From: Halarchaeum nitratireducens
GTDB taxonomy: Archaea; Halobacteriota; Halobacteria; Halobacteriales; Halobacteriaceae
DNA: 64,000 bases
Assembly (NCBI RefSeq): GCF_014647155.1
Contig: NZ_BMOQ01000005.1
Span: 248,001 to 312,000 of the forward strand
Reading direction: 5' to 3'
Shown here: in pieces, positions 17,520 through 25,190 of the stretch
Layout of the letters: each line of letters opens with the position of its first letter
Position numbering within the stretch: the stretch's first letter is position 1
Notes under the pieces: model-generated
What the model saw: the letters and a program-made list of their open reading frames with translations, nothing else
What the model was told of the DNA's origin: nothing
Database searches by the model: none
Position numbers and translations under genes: made by a program

Positions 17520-18833
17520 ATGGACATCCGCGCGCTCGCGTTCGGGACGCGTCGCCGCTCGGTCGCCGTCGGTCTCATCGCCGTCGTCGGCGTCGTCGCG
17601 GCGGCCGTCGCCCTCGGCTGGATCGGTGCGCCGTCGGTCGCGGCGACGCAGAACACCTTCGCGGACGTCGACGAGACGACGACGACCGTCGACACCGCGC
17701 TAACGATCCGCAACCCGAACCCGCTCGCGGTCCGTCTGGGCGGCGTGAGCGTCGACTACACCGTCTCGATGAACGGCGTCGGGTTGGCGCGCGGGGAGAA
17801 GCGCGGCGTCGCGGTCAGCACCGGGAACACGACCCTGCGCTTCGAGAGCTACATCCGCAACGAGCGCATCCCGACGTGGTGGACGAGCCACGTCCGGAAC
17901 GGCGAGGAGACGACGGTCTCCGTGGCCGCGGACGTCACCTCGGGCACCCTCGGACGCACCGTCTACGTCGTTCCCGTGACGCGGACCGTGACCACGAACA
18001 TCAGCGATCAGTTCAACTCGACGGCCGACCGGCCGGTGAACGCCAGCCTCCCGCTCGTGAGCGATCCCGTCCTCGTCGTCGACGAGACGCGCGCGCACTG
18101 GGGGAACGTGACGAACGAGTCGACGCCCCTGGAGACCTCGTTCGTCGTCCACAACCCGAAGCCCGTCCCCGTCGCCATCGGCGGAATCGGGTACGACGTG
18201 ACGATGAACGACGTCGCGGTGGGGAGCGGCGAGACGGAGCACACCGTCGTCATCCCGCCCGGGGGGACGCGGACCGTGCGCGCCGAGACGGTCATCGACA
18301 CCGAGCGGATCGACGAGTGGTGGGTGACGCACCTCCGACGGAACCAAAAGACGGACGTCGCCATCGACTTCTACGCGCGCCTCTCCGTCGACGGGGCGAA
18401 GGGGGTACGCGTGCCGTTGCACGGGCTCACGTACCGGGAGACGATCGAGACGGACATCTTCGGGACGAAGAACGCGAGCGCGAACGCATCGGCCGGCGGG
18501 ACGGGCGCGCCCGACTCGTCGAACGCGTCCGCGAACGAATCCGCCGACGGGAGTTCTCGCGACGGCTTCGTTTCCGACGGACCGAACGCGACGACCAGCG
18601 ACGGTCTCAGCGGCGTTCTCGACGGCGGTACGACGGAGACCGACACGGCGACGACATCGGAGAGCACGACGGGAGGAACGACGACGGAGAACACGACGGC
18701 GGTGACGACGGAAGGAACGACTACGACGGGAGGGACGTCGACGGCGGGAGAGACGTCGGCGGGAGGGGATACGACGAGTACGACGACGAGAGGTACGACG
18801 ACCGACGGCCTGCTCGCCCTCGGCGCGCCCTGA
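17520..18833 (+). CDS. Surface protein with two WHy/LEA2 domains and a Thr-rich tail
   Basis: A 437-residue protein with one N-terminal membrane anchor (about 15-40). Two copies of a water-stress/hypersensitive-response-like domain follow: VDTALTIRNPNPLAVRLGGVSVDYTV...RNERIPTWWTSHVRN and, about 140 residues later, LETSFVVHNPKPVPVAIGGIGYDV...DTERIDEWWVTHLRR. The shared NPxPxxVxxGGxxxDxT and IxxWWxxHxRN motifs show an internal duplication. After about 325 comes a Ser/Thr/Asn/Gly tail with many N-glycosylation sequons, typical of an extracellular linker. LEA2 domains are associated with desiccation or osmotic protection; the exact role here is unknown. Confidence 0.82.
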   Translation: MDIRALAFGTRRRSVAVGLIAVVGVVAAAVALGWIGAPSVAATQNTFADVDETTTTVDTALTIRNPNPLAVRLGGVSVDYTVSMNGVGLARGEKRGVAVSTGNTTLRFESYIRNERIPTWWTSHVRNGEETTVSVAADVTSGTLGRTVYVVPVTRTVTTNISDQFNSTADRPVNASLPLVSDPVLVVDETRAHWGNVTNESTPLETSFVVHNPKPVPVAIGGIGYDVTMNDVAVGSGETEHTVVIPPGGTRTVRAETVIDTERIDEWWVTHLRRNQKTDVAIDFYARLSVDGAKGVRVPLHGLTYRETIETDIFGTKNASANASAGGTGAPDSSNASANESADGSSRDGFVSDGPNATTSDGLSGVLDGGTTETDTATTSESTTGGTTTENTTAVTTEGTTTTGGTSTAGETSAGGDTTSTTTRGTTTDGLLALGAP

Positions 18834-19862
18834 TCACTCCAGGGTCGTGTGTGCCGACTGCTCGTTGAGCGCGAGGTTCGCGGCGATCTCCGCGTTCCGC
18901 ATGGCGAGCTCGGCGATCTGTTGGAGGCTCACGAGGACGTCCCGCACGCGGAGCAGGCGGAGGTTCTCCATCTCGGGGAGCGCTTCGAGCATCTCGGTTT
19001 CGAGGTCCGCGACCTGCGCGAAGCGCTCGCGGCATTGGACGTGCTTCGCGTAGTCGCGCTCGACGACGGCCTCGACGGCGAGGCGCGTGAGCTCGTCGAC
19101 CTCGTCGGTGAACTCGCGGATCTGGCGCATCGTCGCGTTGTCGACGTCGAGGGTGTGGCCGTCGGATTCGAGGACGATCTCCGCGATGTCCTCGGCGTTG
19201 TCCGCGGTGAGTTCGAGGTTCTTCGCCACCGACCGGTAGCCGATGAGCGAGAACCCGTCGTCGAGGCCGACGGCGCGCGCGAGGTTCGGGTTCTCGTAGG
19301 CCGTGAAGATGAGTCGGAGGAGGAGGACGAAGATCTTGTTCGCCTGCCGCTCGCGGTTGAGCGCGCGCTCGGCGAGGTCGGGGTTGCCGTGCGCGAGCGC
19401 CTTCACGGCCTCTCCGCGCATCGTGCTCCCCGTGTTCTCCAGTCGCTGGAGGAGGTTGTCGAGCGTGAAGTCCTCGGGGTCGACCGAACAGCGGATGGTG
19501 ATTCGCTCGGGGGTCTCCTCGACGACGCCGAGTCCCATCAGCTGCGTCTCGGCCTTGTAGACGGCGTTGATGTGGTCGCTGTCGAGGGTGTCCTCGTCCG
19601 TGACGTGGATGACGCGTCGACCGAGGACGTACTGGCCGACGATGGCGCGCTCCACCGCCGCGGCGTCGAACGTCTCGGCGTGAATCGTCGCCTCGCTCTC
19701 GTCGTCGCTCGCCGACGCCGGCGTCACCGTCAGCGTCCCCTTCCCGCTCTCGCGGACCGTGACCTCGTCCCCCTTCTCGACGTTCTGCGATCGGGCCCAC
19801 TGCGCGGGAAGCGTCATCGCCAGCGTCGACGGCCCGAGTCGCTGCACCTTTCGGCTCTCCAT
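18834..19862 (-). CDS. phoU: PhoU-family phosphate uptake regulator with AbrB head
   Basis: A 342-residue protein. The first 45 residues (MESRKVQRLGPSTLAMTLP, then EKGDEVTV) form a SpoVT/AbrB-type swapped hairpin, usually DNA-binding. The rest is two PhoU helical bundles with metal-binding acidic patches (for example ELTADNAEDIAE and VEAVVERDYAKH). Archaeal fusions of this kind regulate phosphate transport and possibly transcription. Start 19862 was chosen because the family begins METRKVQ. TATA-like aagattaagg lies about 29 bp upstream. Its stop directly abuts that of the convergent LEA2 gene. Confidence 0.9.
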   Translation of the reverse strand: MESRKVQRLGPSTLAMTLPAQWARSQNVEKGDEVTVRESGKGTLTVTPASASDDESEATIHAETFDAAAVERAIVGQYVLGRRVIHVTDEDTLDSDHINAVYKAETQLMGLGVVEETPERITIRCSVDPEDFTLDNLLQRLENTGSTMRGEAVKALAHGNPDLAERALNRERQANKIFVLLLRLIFTAYENPNLARAVGLDDGFSLIGYRSVAKNLELTADNAEDIAEIVLESDGHTLDVDNATMRQIREFTDEVDELTRLAVEAVVERDYAKHVQCRERFAQVADLETEMLEALPEMENLRLLRVRDVLVSLQQIAELAMRNAEIAANLALNEQSAHTTLE

Positions 19863-20040
19863 ATCTCGACCGTAGCCACTGCAGTACCTTAATCTTGCGC
19901 TCGACACATTATATTCTCTAAGGAACTTGCTTCGAATACCCGATGCGCCGAACAGGGCTCCCGAACGACTCGACGATTCCGCACCGATGCGCGTAGAGAC
20001 GCCTCACGGCCGCGGTGCTCTCCGTGTATACCATCGCCTT

Positions 20041-20056
20041 ACGTCCTTAAGGACGT
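20041..20056. repeat. Perfect 16-bp palindrome downstream of the NAD kinase-like gene
   Basis: ACGTCCTTAAGGACGT reads the same on both strands. It touches the stop codon of the NAD kinase-like gene and lies about 180 bp upstream of phoU on the same strand. It could be a dimeric-regulator site or a 6-bp hairpin with a TTAA loop ending the upstream transcript; the sequence alone does not decide. Confidence 0.55.
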
Positions 20057-21147
20057 TATTCGACCTTCACGAGCCGGCGGGTGTGACGACCCGTCCGGAC
20101 CTCGATCCAGCCTCGGAGGTCCGCGTCGAGGGCCGTATCGCCCGTATCGACGTGGAGGACACCGGTCGCCGCGAGCTTCTCCGGCGAGGCGACGACCGCG
20201 AGCTCCGATCGGCGCACGATCGCGGGGCTGAGCTGTTGGTTCCCCCGTCCGAGGACGAACCCCTGTCCGCCGATCGGCGAGACGACGACGACGGTGCGCT
20301 CCCCGAGGGCGTCGAGGAGCTCGGCCTCGCTCCCGTCGCGGACGAGCAGCTCGCCGTCGCGCCAGGCGTCGACGCCGAGCGGGGACCCCTCGATTCCGAG
20401 CGCGCGCTCGATGGCGCCGACCGTCCCGCCGGGCCCGAAGAGGTACGTTACGCCCGCCTCGGCGTCCGCGGCGAACCCGGCCGCGAGGGTGTCGACGCTC
20501 CCCGAGGTGCGCTGCTTGCCCGACTGAAGCGCCGGGGCGACCGGCACCGTCGCCACCGCCCGCAGTTCCGCGCGGACCTCGCCCGCGCGGTACGCGTCCT
20601 CGTCGATGTCGTTCACCTCGCGGCGCTCCGTCCGCTCGAACGTCGCCGCGATCCGCCCGGCGTCGCGCGGCGTCCGCGCGAACACCGACGAGTAGACCTT
20701 CACGCCCGCGGGGACGCCGAGCATCGGCGTCTCACTCCCCGCTTCATCGATCGCGTCCGCGACGTCCGTCGCGGTCCCGTCGCCGCCGACGAAGAGGACG
20801 AGATCGACGCGGCGCTCGACGAACGCGCGCACCGCGTCGCGGGTGTCAGTGGCCGTCGTCTCCGCACCCGCTGGTCGACCGACGACCGTCGGGGCGAAGC
20901 CGGCCTCCCGGGCCGCGTTCTCGCCCATCGCGTCGCCGTACGCGAGCAGGGCGATTCCGTGTCCGTCCCCCGCGTCCGTCGCGTCGGCCGCGTCCGCGAG
21001 CGCTCGAAGCGCCGCGAGCGCGCGCTCCGGTGCGCGCGGCTCCGCACCGCGTTCGCGCGCCTCTTCGACCCGATCGTCCGTCCCCTTCAGGCCGACGCGC
21101 CCACCCATCCCGGCGATCGGGTTGACGACGACGCCGATCGTGCGCAT
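20056..21147 (-). CDS. ATP-NAD kinase-like protein with C-terminal extension
   Basis: A 363-residue protein of the NAD kinase/diacylglycerol kinase fold. The N-terminus IGVVVNPIAGMGGRVGLKGTD (with LKGTD typical of the archaeal COG3199 group) and LVLFVGGDGTATDVADAI (GGDGT) are diagnostic. A later LGVPAGVKVYSSVFA belongs to the substrate site. It probably phosphorylates NAD or a related small molecule, but COG3199 members are poorly characterised. Start 21147 is the ATG at the family N-terminus MRTIG. Confidence 0.83.
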   Translation of the reverse strand: MRTIGVVVNPIAGMGGRVGLKGTDDRVEEARERGAEPRAPERALAALRALADAADATDAGDGHGIALLAYGDAMGENAAREAGFAPTVVGRPAGAETTATDTRDAVRAFVERRVDLVLFVGGDGTATDVADAIDEAGSETPMLGVPAGVKVYSSVFARTPRDAGRIAATFERTERREVNDIDEDAYRAGEVRAELRAVATVPVAPALQSGKQRTSGSVDTLAAGFAADAEAGVTYLFGPGGTVGAIERALGIEGSPLGVDAWRDGELLVRDGSEAELLDALGERTVVVVSPIGGQGFVLGRGNQQLSPAIVRRSELAVVASPEKLAATGVLHVDTGDTALDADLRGWIEVRTGRHTRRLVKVE

Positions 21148-21243
21148 TCGCCCCCGCTTCGCGCGCCCCGCGTAAAGCCCGTTCGCCACGACCGCGACGG
21201 CGATGCTAAACGGTTAAGGGCGCGCCCGCAGAACCGATCGCGT

Positions 21244-21354
21244 ATGTTCGCACCCCTCGCGGAGACCGCGCTCCCCCTCAGTGCGGTGAGCTGGATCGTC
21301 CTCGTGCTCGGCATCGTCCTCGCCGCCGCCTGGTGGGCCTACGAGGTCCGCTGA
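21244..21354 (+). CDS. Single-helix small membrane protein (36 residues)
   Basis: A 36-residue protein, MFAPLAETALPLSAVSW and a hydrophobic stretch IVLVLGIVLAAAWWAYEVR. This is one membrane helix with a short polar tail. The start follows a TATA-like cggttaagg at about 21210-21220. I have the impression that similar mini-proteins accompany cinA in haloarchaea, but cannot confirm. Convergent with the CinA-like gene. Confidence 0.55.
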   Translation: MFAPLAETALPLSAVSWIVLVLGIVLAAAWWAYEVR

Positions 21355-21363
21355 CCGCGTCCG

Positions 21364-22050
21364 CTACTCCTCGCCGCCGTCGACGCGCTCGCGGAGCCAC
21401 GCGGCCGCCTCGCTCACTTCCCCCGCGTCCGCGCCGCGGATCCGAACCCGGACGCCGTCCCCCGGATAGCTCCCGACGGTGACGTCGAAGCGCTCGCGGA
21501 CGCCCTCGATCCGATCGACGAGCGCGCTCTCCGGCTCGGCGGCGTACACCGTCTCGACGACGCGCGTCTCGCCCCCGAACTCCCCGGAGACGCGCTCGAA
21601 GACGGCTCGCATCTCGTCGGGCACCCCCGGGAGCACGTAGCAGTTCGCCACGACCGCACCCGGCGCGACGCCCGCGTCGTTCGCCAAGAACCGCGCCCCC
21701 TCGGGGAGGGCCGTCGCGTCCGCGTCCGCGTTCGAGTAGCCGTCGCGCGTCTCGAAGTACGCGACTGCGTCGGGGTGTGCGATCAGATCGCGGTCGAACG
21801 CCGCCGCGACCCCGGCCATCGTCACGTCGTCCGGCGTCGGCCCGAGGCCGCCCGTGACGATCACGGCGTCGTAGCCCGTCGAGAGGAGGCGAACGGTCGT
21901 CTCGATCGTCTCGCGCTCGTCGGGGACGACGACGACGCGCGCCACCGTCGCGCCCCGCTCGGTGAGTTGGCGGCCGAGCCACGCCGCGTTCGTGTTCGTC
22001 GTCTCTCCCGCGAGCACTTCGTCGCCGACGGTCAACACGGCCACGTCCAT
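21364..22050 (-). CDS. CinA-like molybdopterin-binding domain protein
   Basis: A 228-residue protein of the MoaB/Mog fold: MDVAVLTVGDEVLAGET, NTNAAWLGRQL, then VIVTGGLGPTPDDVT (GGxGPTxDD) and NCYVLPGVPDEM. This is the N-terminal half of bacterial CinA; the nicotinamide-deamidase half is absent, as is usual in archaea. Possible roles are pyrophosphatase action in NAD or CoA-type metabolite repair. It stands alone on the minus strand. Confidence 0.87.
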   Translation of the reverse strand: MDVAVLTVGDEVLAGETTNTNAAWLGRQLTERGATVARVVVVPDERETIETTVRLLSTGYDAVIVTGGLGPTPDDVTMAGVAAAFDRDLIAHPDAVAYFETRDGYSNADADATALPEGARFLANDAGVAPGAVVANCYVLPGVPDEMRAVFERVSGEFGGETRVVETVYAAEPESALVDRIEGVRERFDVTVGSYPGDGVRVRIRGADAGEVSEAAAWLRERVDGGEE

Positions 22051-22145
22051 GAGCCGATCACCGCACCGCGGTGGGAAAAAAGCGCCCGTCGTCGACGCCG
22101 GTGGGGACGGGGAGCCGGGCGGCGATCACCGGGTCTGCCCTGCCT

Positions 22146-22883
22146 TCACTCCTCGCGGACGTCGAGGCCGCTCTCCGCGCGCTCGCGTTCGAGGCGACGG
22201 ATCTGACGCCGATAGTAGACGATCCCGCCGACGGCGACGAGTCCGCCGAGCGCGAGCAGTCCCGCGAAGAGGTAGACGTCGCGCAGCAAGAAGAACTGGA
22301 GGCTGAGCGACTCGGCGTCCACGCTGTCCCAGCGGACGTGCACGCGATCGTCGACGATGGTCCGCTCGTACCCGCCGGGACTGACGCTCCCGAAGACGGG
22401 GACGCGAACGCGCATCCCCGCGGGGAGGATCACCTCGTGTGATCGCTCCGGGAGGACAACGGGCACGTCGAGCGACCGATCGCCCATCGGCGCGGTGTAC
22501 GCGAACTGCCCGCGATCACCGGGCGGCGTCACCGTCACCGCGTCGCGCGACTGCGAGACGTCGATGGCGGTGGCGTTCACCACCGTTCCGTTCGGGTAGC
22601 GAAACTGGATCGCGCGGATCGGGATCGGCTGCTCGCCGGTGAACTGGCTCGTCTGCGAGAAGCGCATCGCGCTCCCGTTCGTTCCGGTCACGTTCAACAC
22701 CGCCCGGTACTGCCCGCCGGTTGCGTTCACGACCGCCGAGGCGTTCTGCGCCTGGGTCGCGTTCCACTCGTACGTCGCGTTCTGGTTGAGCTGCTGATCG
22801 CTGACCGTGCTCGTGCCGAGACAGCCGGCGCTCACCGCGAGCAGGCCGACCGCCGCGAGCAGGAGGAGCCAGCGCCGTCGCAT
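22146..22883 (-). CDS. Membrane-anchored lipoprotein, DUF5803-like
   Basis: A 245-residue exported protein: signal peptide MRRRWLLLLAAVGLLAVSAGCLG with a lipobox Cys, an external beta-rich domain with several N-glycosylation sequons (QNATYEWNATQ, NGTVVNAT), and one helix at about 205-225 followed by a basic cytosolic tail. This corresponds, from memory, to DUF5803. It is the last gene of the TFE operon, 2 bp after the DUF2110 gene. The function is unknown. Confidence 0.8.
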   Translation of the reverse strand: MRRRWLLLLAAVGLLAVSAGCLGTSTVSDQQLNQNATYEWNATQAQNASAVVNATGGQYRAVLNVTGTNGSAMRFSQTSQFTGEQPIPIRAIQFRYPNGTVVNATAIDVSQSRDAVTVTPPGDRGQFAYTAPMGDRSLDVPVVLPERSHEVILPAGMRVRVPVFGSVSPGGYERTIVDDRVHVRWDSVDAESLSLQFFLLRDVYLFAGLLALGGLVAVGGIVYYRRQIRRLERERAESGLDVREE

Positions 22884-22885
22884 CG

Positions 22886-23560
22886 TCAGGGGACCACGCA
22901 GAGCAGTTCCGCGGGGACGTACTCACCGATGCTGGCGAGCAGCCCCGGCGCGTCCGTGTCCTCCCGGCAGACGATGCTCTGCTCCAGGAGCCCGAGGCGC
23001 TCGACGGTCACGATGTCGCGGGCGTGACCCGCGCGGTTGACGGTCGCGCGCACTTCGGCGCGCGTCGCCGAGTTCACGTTCACGCGCCCCGACTCCGCGC
23101 GCGTCCAGTCGTAGAGTCGGTCGCGTTCCGCGTCCGCGAGCTCGTGGCCGTCCGTCGCGTCGTAGACGAAGCGCAGGGGGACGTGTTGGACGAGCCCGAA
23201 GCGCGTGCGGACCTGCTCGGGCGTCCCGGGACCGAGGCCGATGCCGTCGGCCGGGATCCGAACCTCCTCACCGGCGTCGAGGACGAAGCCGTCGTCGTCC
23301 CACGCCTCAAGGGTACCGACGTACGTCTCGCCGTCGGCGAACTCGGGCGTGATCGTCCCCCACTCCTCGCGGAGGACGTTGCGGGCGACGGGCGCGTCGT
23401 CCCCGTCGAGCGTCACGGACGGGAACCCGTCGTGGCGCAGCCCGATGTCGAAGGAGACGTCGAGGTCGCCAAGGGCGTTGCCGACGAGCGATCCGAGGGA
23501 GTCGAGCGCGCGCTCGCGGGCGTCGCCCTCGACGTAGACTTTCGTCGCGAGAACGACCAT
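22886..23560 (-). CDS. DUF2110 family protein
   Basis: A 224-residue soluble protein, MVVLATKVYVEGDARERALDSL..., with a central EEWGTITPEF and GPGTPEQVRTRFGLVQHVPLRF and a C-terminal SIVCREDTDAPGLLASIGEYVPAELL. This matches the archaeal DUF2110 family (two small alpha/beta domains, no known activity). Its ATG directly follows the tfe stop, so translation is probably coupled. Conserved linkage with tfe hints at a role in transcription or RNA handling, but that is inference. Confidence 0.85.
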   Translation of the reverse strand: MVVLATKVYVEGDARERALDSLGSLVGNALGDLDVSFDIGLRHDGFPSVTLDGDDAPVARNVLREEWGTITPEFADGETYVGTLEAWDDDGFVLDAGEEVRIPADGIGLGPGTPEQVRTRFGLVQHVPLRFVYDATDGHELADAERDRLYDWTRAESGRVNVNSATRAEVRATVNRAGHARDIVTVERLGLLEQSIVCREDTDAPGLLASIGEYVPAELLCVVP

Positions 23561-24076
23561 TCAGACGATACCCAGTTCGGTTTCGAGCGCTTCGAGACGC
23601 TCGTCGATGGCCTCGGCCATCTCGTCGTTCTCCATCGCCTCCAGGGGCGAACCGCACTCGGGGCACTCGAAGCCGAAGTCCATCGCCTCGTCGAACTCGA
23701 AGCGGATCGAGTCCACCTCACAGAGGTAGAACTCGTTGTCACGCTCGTACTCCCGACGCTCCGCTAAGGCCTCGCGCAGTCGCTCCATCTCCTCGTGGAG
23801 GTTCCCCGGGACGTTCTCGTAGTGGAACGTCCAGAGGTAGGTGAGCCACCCCGAGTCCTCGTCTCGCACCCGCCGATAGGTCGCCAGATCGTTCTCGTAG
23901 AGGATGAACAGCGCCCGGCGGACGTCGTTCAGTTCGAGGTCGAGGCGCTCCGCGAGTTCCTCGTCCGTCACCTCGCCGTCCGGCGGTGCCGCCGCTACCG
24001 GCATCCCCTTCGGTCCGACAAGCTCGTGGAGGTATTTCTGTACGACTGGGTCCTCCAACAACCCCTCGAAAGCCAT
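23561..24076 (-). CDS. tfe: Transcription initiation factor E, alpha subunit
   Basis: A 171-residue protein. The N-terminal extended winged helix (about 1-95: LLEDPVVQKYLHELVG...RALFILYENDLATYRR) helps open the promoter with RNA polymerase clamp and TBP/TFB. A basic/acidic helix then leads to a zinc ribbon (FYLCEVDSIRFEFDEAMDFGFECPECGSPL is the span; the key Cys are in YLCEVD and CPEC). Only three Cys are visible: the second Cys of the first knuckle is Asp. Start 24076 puts the usual MAFEGLLEDP first. It heads the tfe-DUF2110-DUF5803 operon. Confidence 0.93.
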   Translation of the reverse strand: MAFEGLLEDPVVQKYLHELVGPKGMPVAAAPPDGEVTDEELAERLDLELNDVRRALFILYENDLATYRRVRDEDSGWLTYLWTFHYENVPGNLHEEMERLREALAERREYERDNEFYLCEVDSIRFEFDEAMDFGFECPECGSPLEAMENDEMAEAIDERLEALETELGIV

Positions 24077-24156
24077 GATGCGTGAAACTCGGGGCCGAGC
24101 GACCCTTAATACCATCGGGTACGATGCACGCGGGGCCGAGCGATGGCGAGGGCGTT

Positions 24157-24206
24157 CACGAGACGCACTGCGTCTCGTGCGCCAACCGGAACGCGGTGCG
24201 TTCCGG
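24157..24206. repeat. Two adjacent perfect hairpins in the gap upstream of the tandem membrane genes
   Basis: First hairpin 24157-24179: arms CACGAGACGCA and TGCGTCTCGTG around one base. Second 24186-24206: arms CCGGAACGC and GCGTTCCGG around GGT. They lie about 80-130 bp upstream of the tfe start on the divergent side and about 170 bp before the first tandem membrane gene. No T-run follows. They may be a dispersed intergenic element. Confidence 0.6.
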
Positions 24207-24223
24207 TGACGCCGCGTTTAGAG

Positions 24224-24297
24224 CGAGCGGGGAGCGAACGACCGTGAGCGATGTGTGAGCCGCGCGCAGCGAGGTCTCGGTACACACGAGCGGGGAG
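24224..24297. repeat. Short direct repeat in the same intergenic gap
   Basis: CGAGCGGGGAG occurs exactly at 24224-24234 and 24287-24297, 63 bp apart, each followed by a similar GA-rich tail. Sequence of this kind is common between haloarchaeal genes. No open frame here looks coding, so the 24077-24374 gap holds repeats and promoters only. Confidence 0.45.
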
Positions 24298-24374
24298 TGA
24301 GACCGAGCCGCGAGTCCTGAGACGCCGTCGAGGCGCACCGAGGATTCATCACGCCCCGGTGTCGACTCGTCAAC

Positions 24375-24740
24375 GTGTCCCTCCGAGAGTTCCGAGAAGC
24401 CACTCGCGAGCGCGGATTCGTCCGCCACGCCCTCCTCTGGGCGGTCGTCGCCCTCGCCCTTACGGTCGTCAACGATTGGTCGCCCGTCGGGTTCGTCCTC
24501 TGCTACGCCGCGATGCTCGGGGTCGAACTCCTCTTTGTCGCGTCCGTCGTCCTCGGCGTCCCCGGGTGGATCCGACAGGCGGTCGTCGGGATCTGCGTGA
24601 TCGCGATGGGCGCGGCCGCCCTCCTCCTCGACGCGGGGAGCGCCGGCCTCGGCGCCACGGTCGCTTCCGTCGTGCTGGTGCTCCTCGGTCTCGTGAGCCT
24701 CGCCAGCGCGTTTCGCGACTCGCCGGTGGCCGCCACGTGA
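24375..24740 (+). CDS. Tandem small membrane protein, copy 1 of 3
   Basis: A 121-residue protein starting at GTG (MSLREFREATRE). A short charged head is followed by four hydrophobic segments at about 18-34, 38-60, 66-84 and 90-110, and a final RDS tail. The pattern GF..L...GVPxWxRxxVxGxCxxAxGxAxL is shared with the two following genes, so the three are tandem duplicates. No known family is recognised. Start chosen by the MSL(R/H)EF motif shared with copy 2. Confidence 0.72.
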   Translation: MSLREFREATRERGFVRHALLWAVVALALTVVNDWSPVGFVLCYAAMLGVELLFVASVVLGVPGWIRQAVVGICVIAMGAAALLLDAGSAGLGATVASVVLVLLGLVSLASAFRDSPVAAT

Positions 24741-24788
24741 CGGCGCCGACGAAAACGGCTTAGCAGTCAGGCGACCAATCATTCGCCC

Positions 24789-25166
24789 GTGTCACTTCAC
24801 GAGTTCCCCGACGCCCTTCGCGAGCACACGAACGCGGGCGTCCTCGCCGGTTGGCTGGTGGTCGCCGTCGCGGTCACGTTCTGGAGCGGCGAGTCGCTCG
24901 GCGGCTTCACCGTCCTCGCGGCGTCGGGCGTCGCCGTCCCGTTCTCGGCCGCCCTCGCGGACGCGTTCGACGTTCCGTATCGGTCCAGGAAGGCGGCCAG
25001 TGGCGCCGCTCTCTGTGCCCTCGGGGTCGCTATCGCCGACTGGGGGGTCGACGCGCACGCCGTCCTCTTGGTGCTCGTCGGCGTCGGGGCCGCTGTCGTG
25101 GGCGTGCGCGGGCTGTTTCGTGCCCTCCGAGACCTGGACCGCCGTGTGAACGGCGAAACGGTTTAG
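24789..25166 (+). CDS. Tandem small membrane protein, copy 2 of 3
   Basis: A 125-residue protein starting at GTG (MSLHEFPDALREH) with the same four-helix plan as its neighbours and a C-terminal FRALRDLDRRVNGETV. It is the most diverged copy (FDVPYRSRKAASGAAL replaces GVPxWxRxxVxG). AAACGGCTTAGC at 24753-24764 looks like its TATA/BRE element; a near-identical AAACGGTTTAGC precedes copy 3, so the duplicated unit includes its promoter. The function is unknown. Confidence 0.72.
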   Translation: MSLHEFPDALREHTNAGVLAGWLVVAVAVTFWSGESLGGFTVLAASGVAVPFSAALADAFDVPYRSRKAASGAALCALGVAIADWGVDAHAVLLVLVGVGAAVVGVRGLFRALRDLDRRVNGETV

Positions 25167-25190
25167 CGTTCGAGAGCAGACGTCTCTCAC

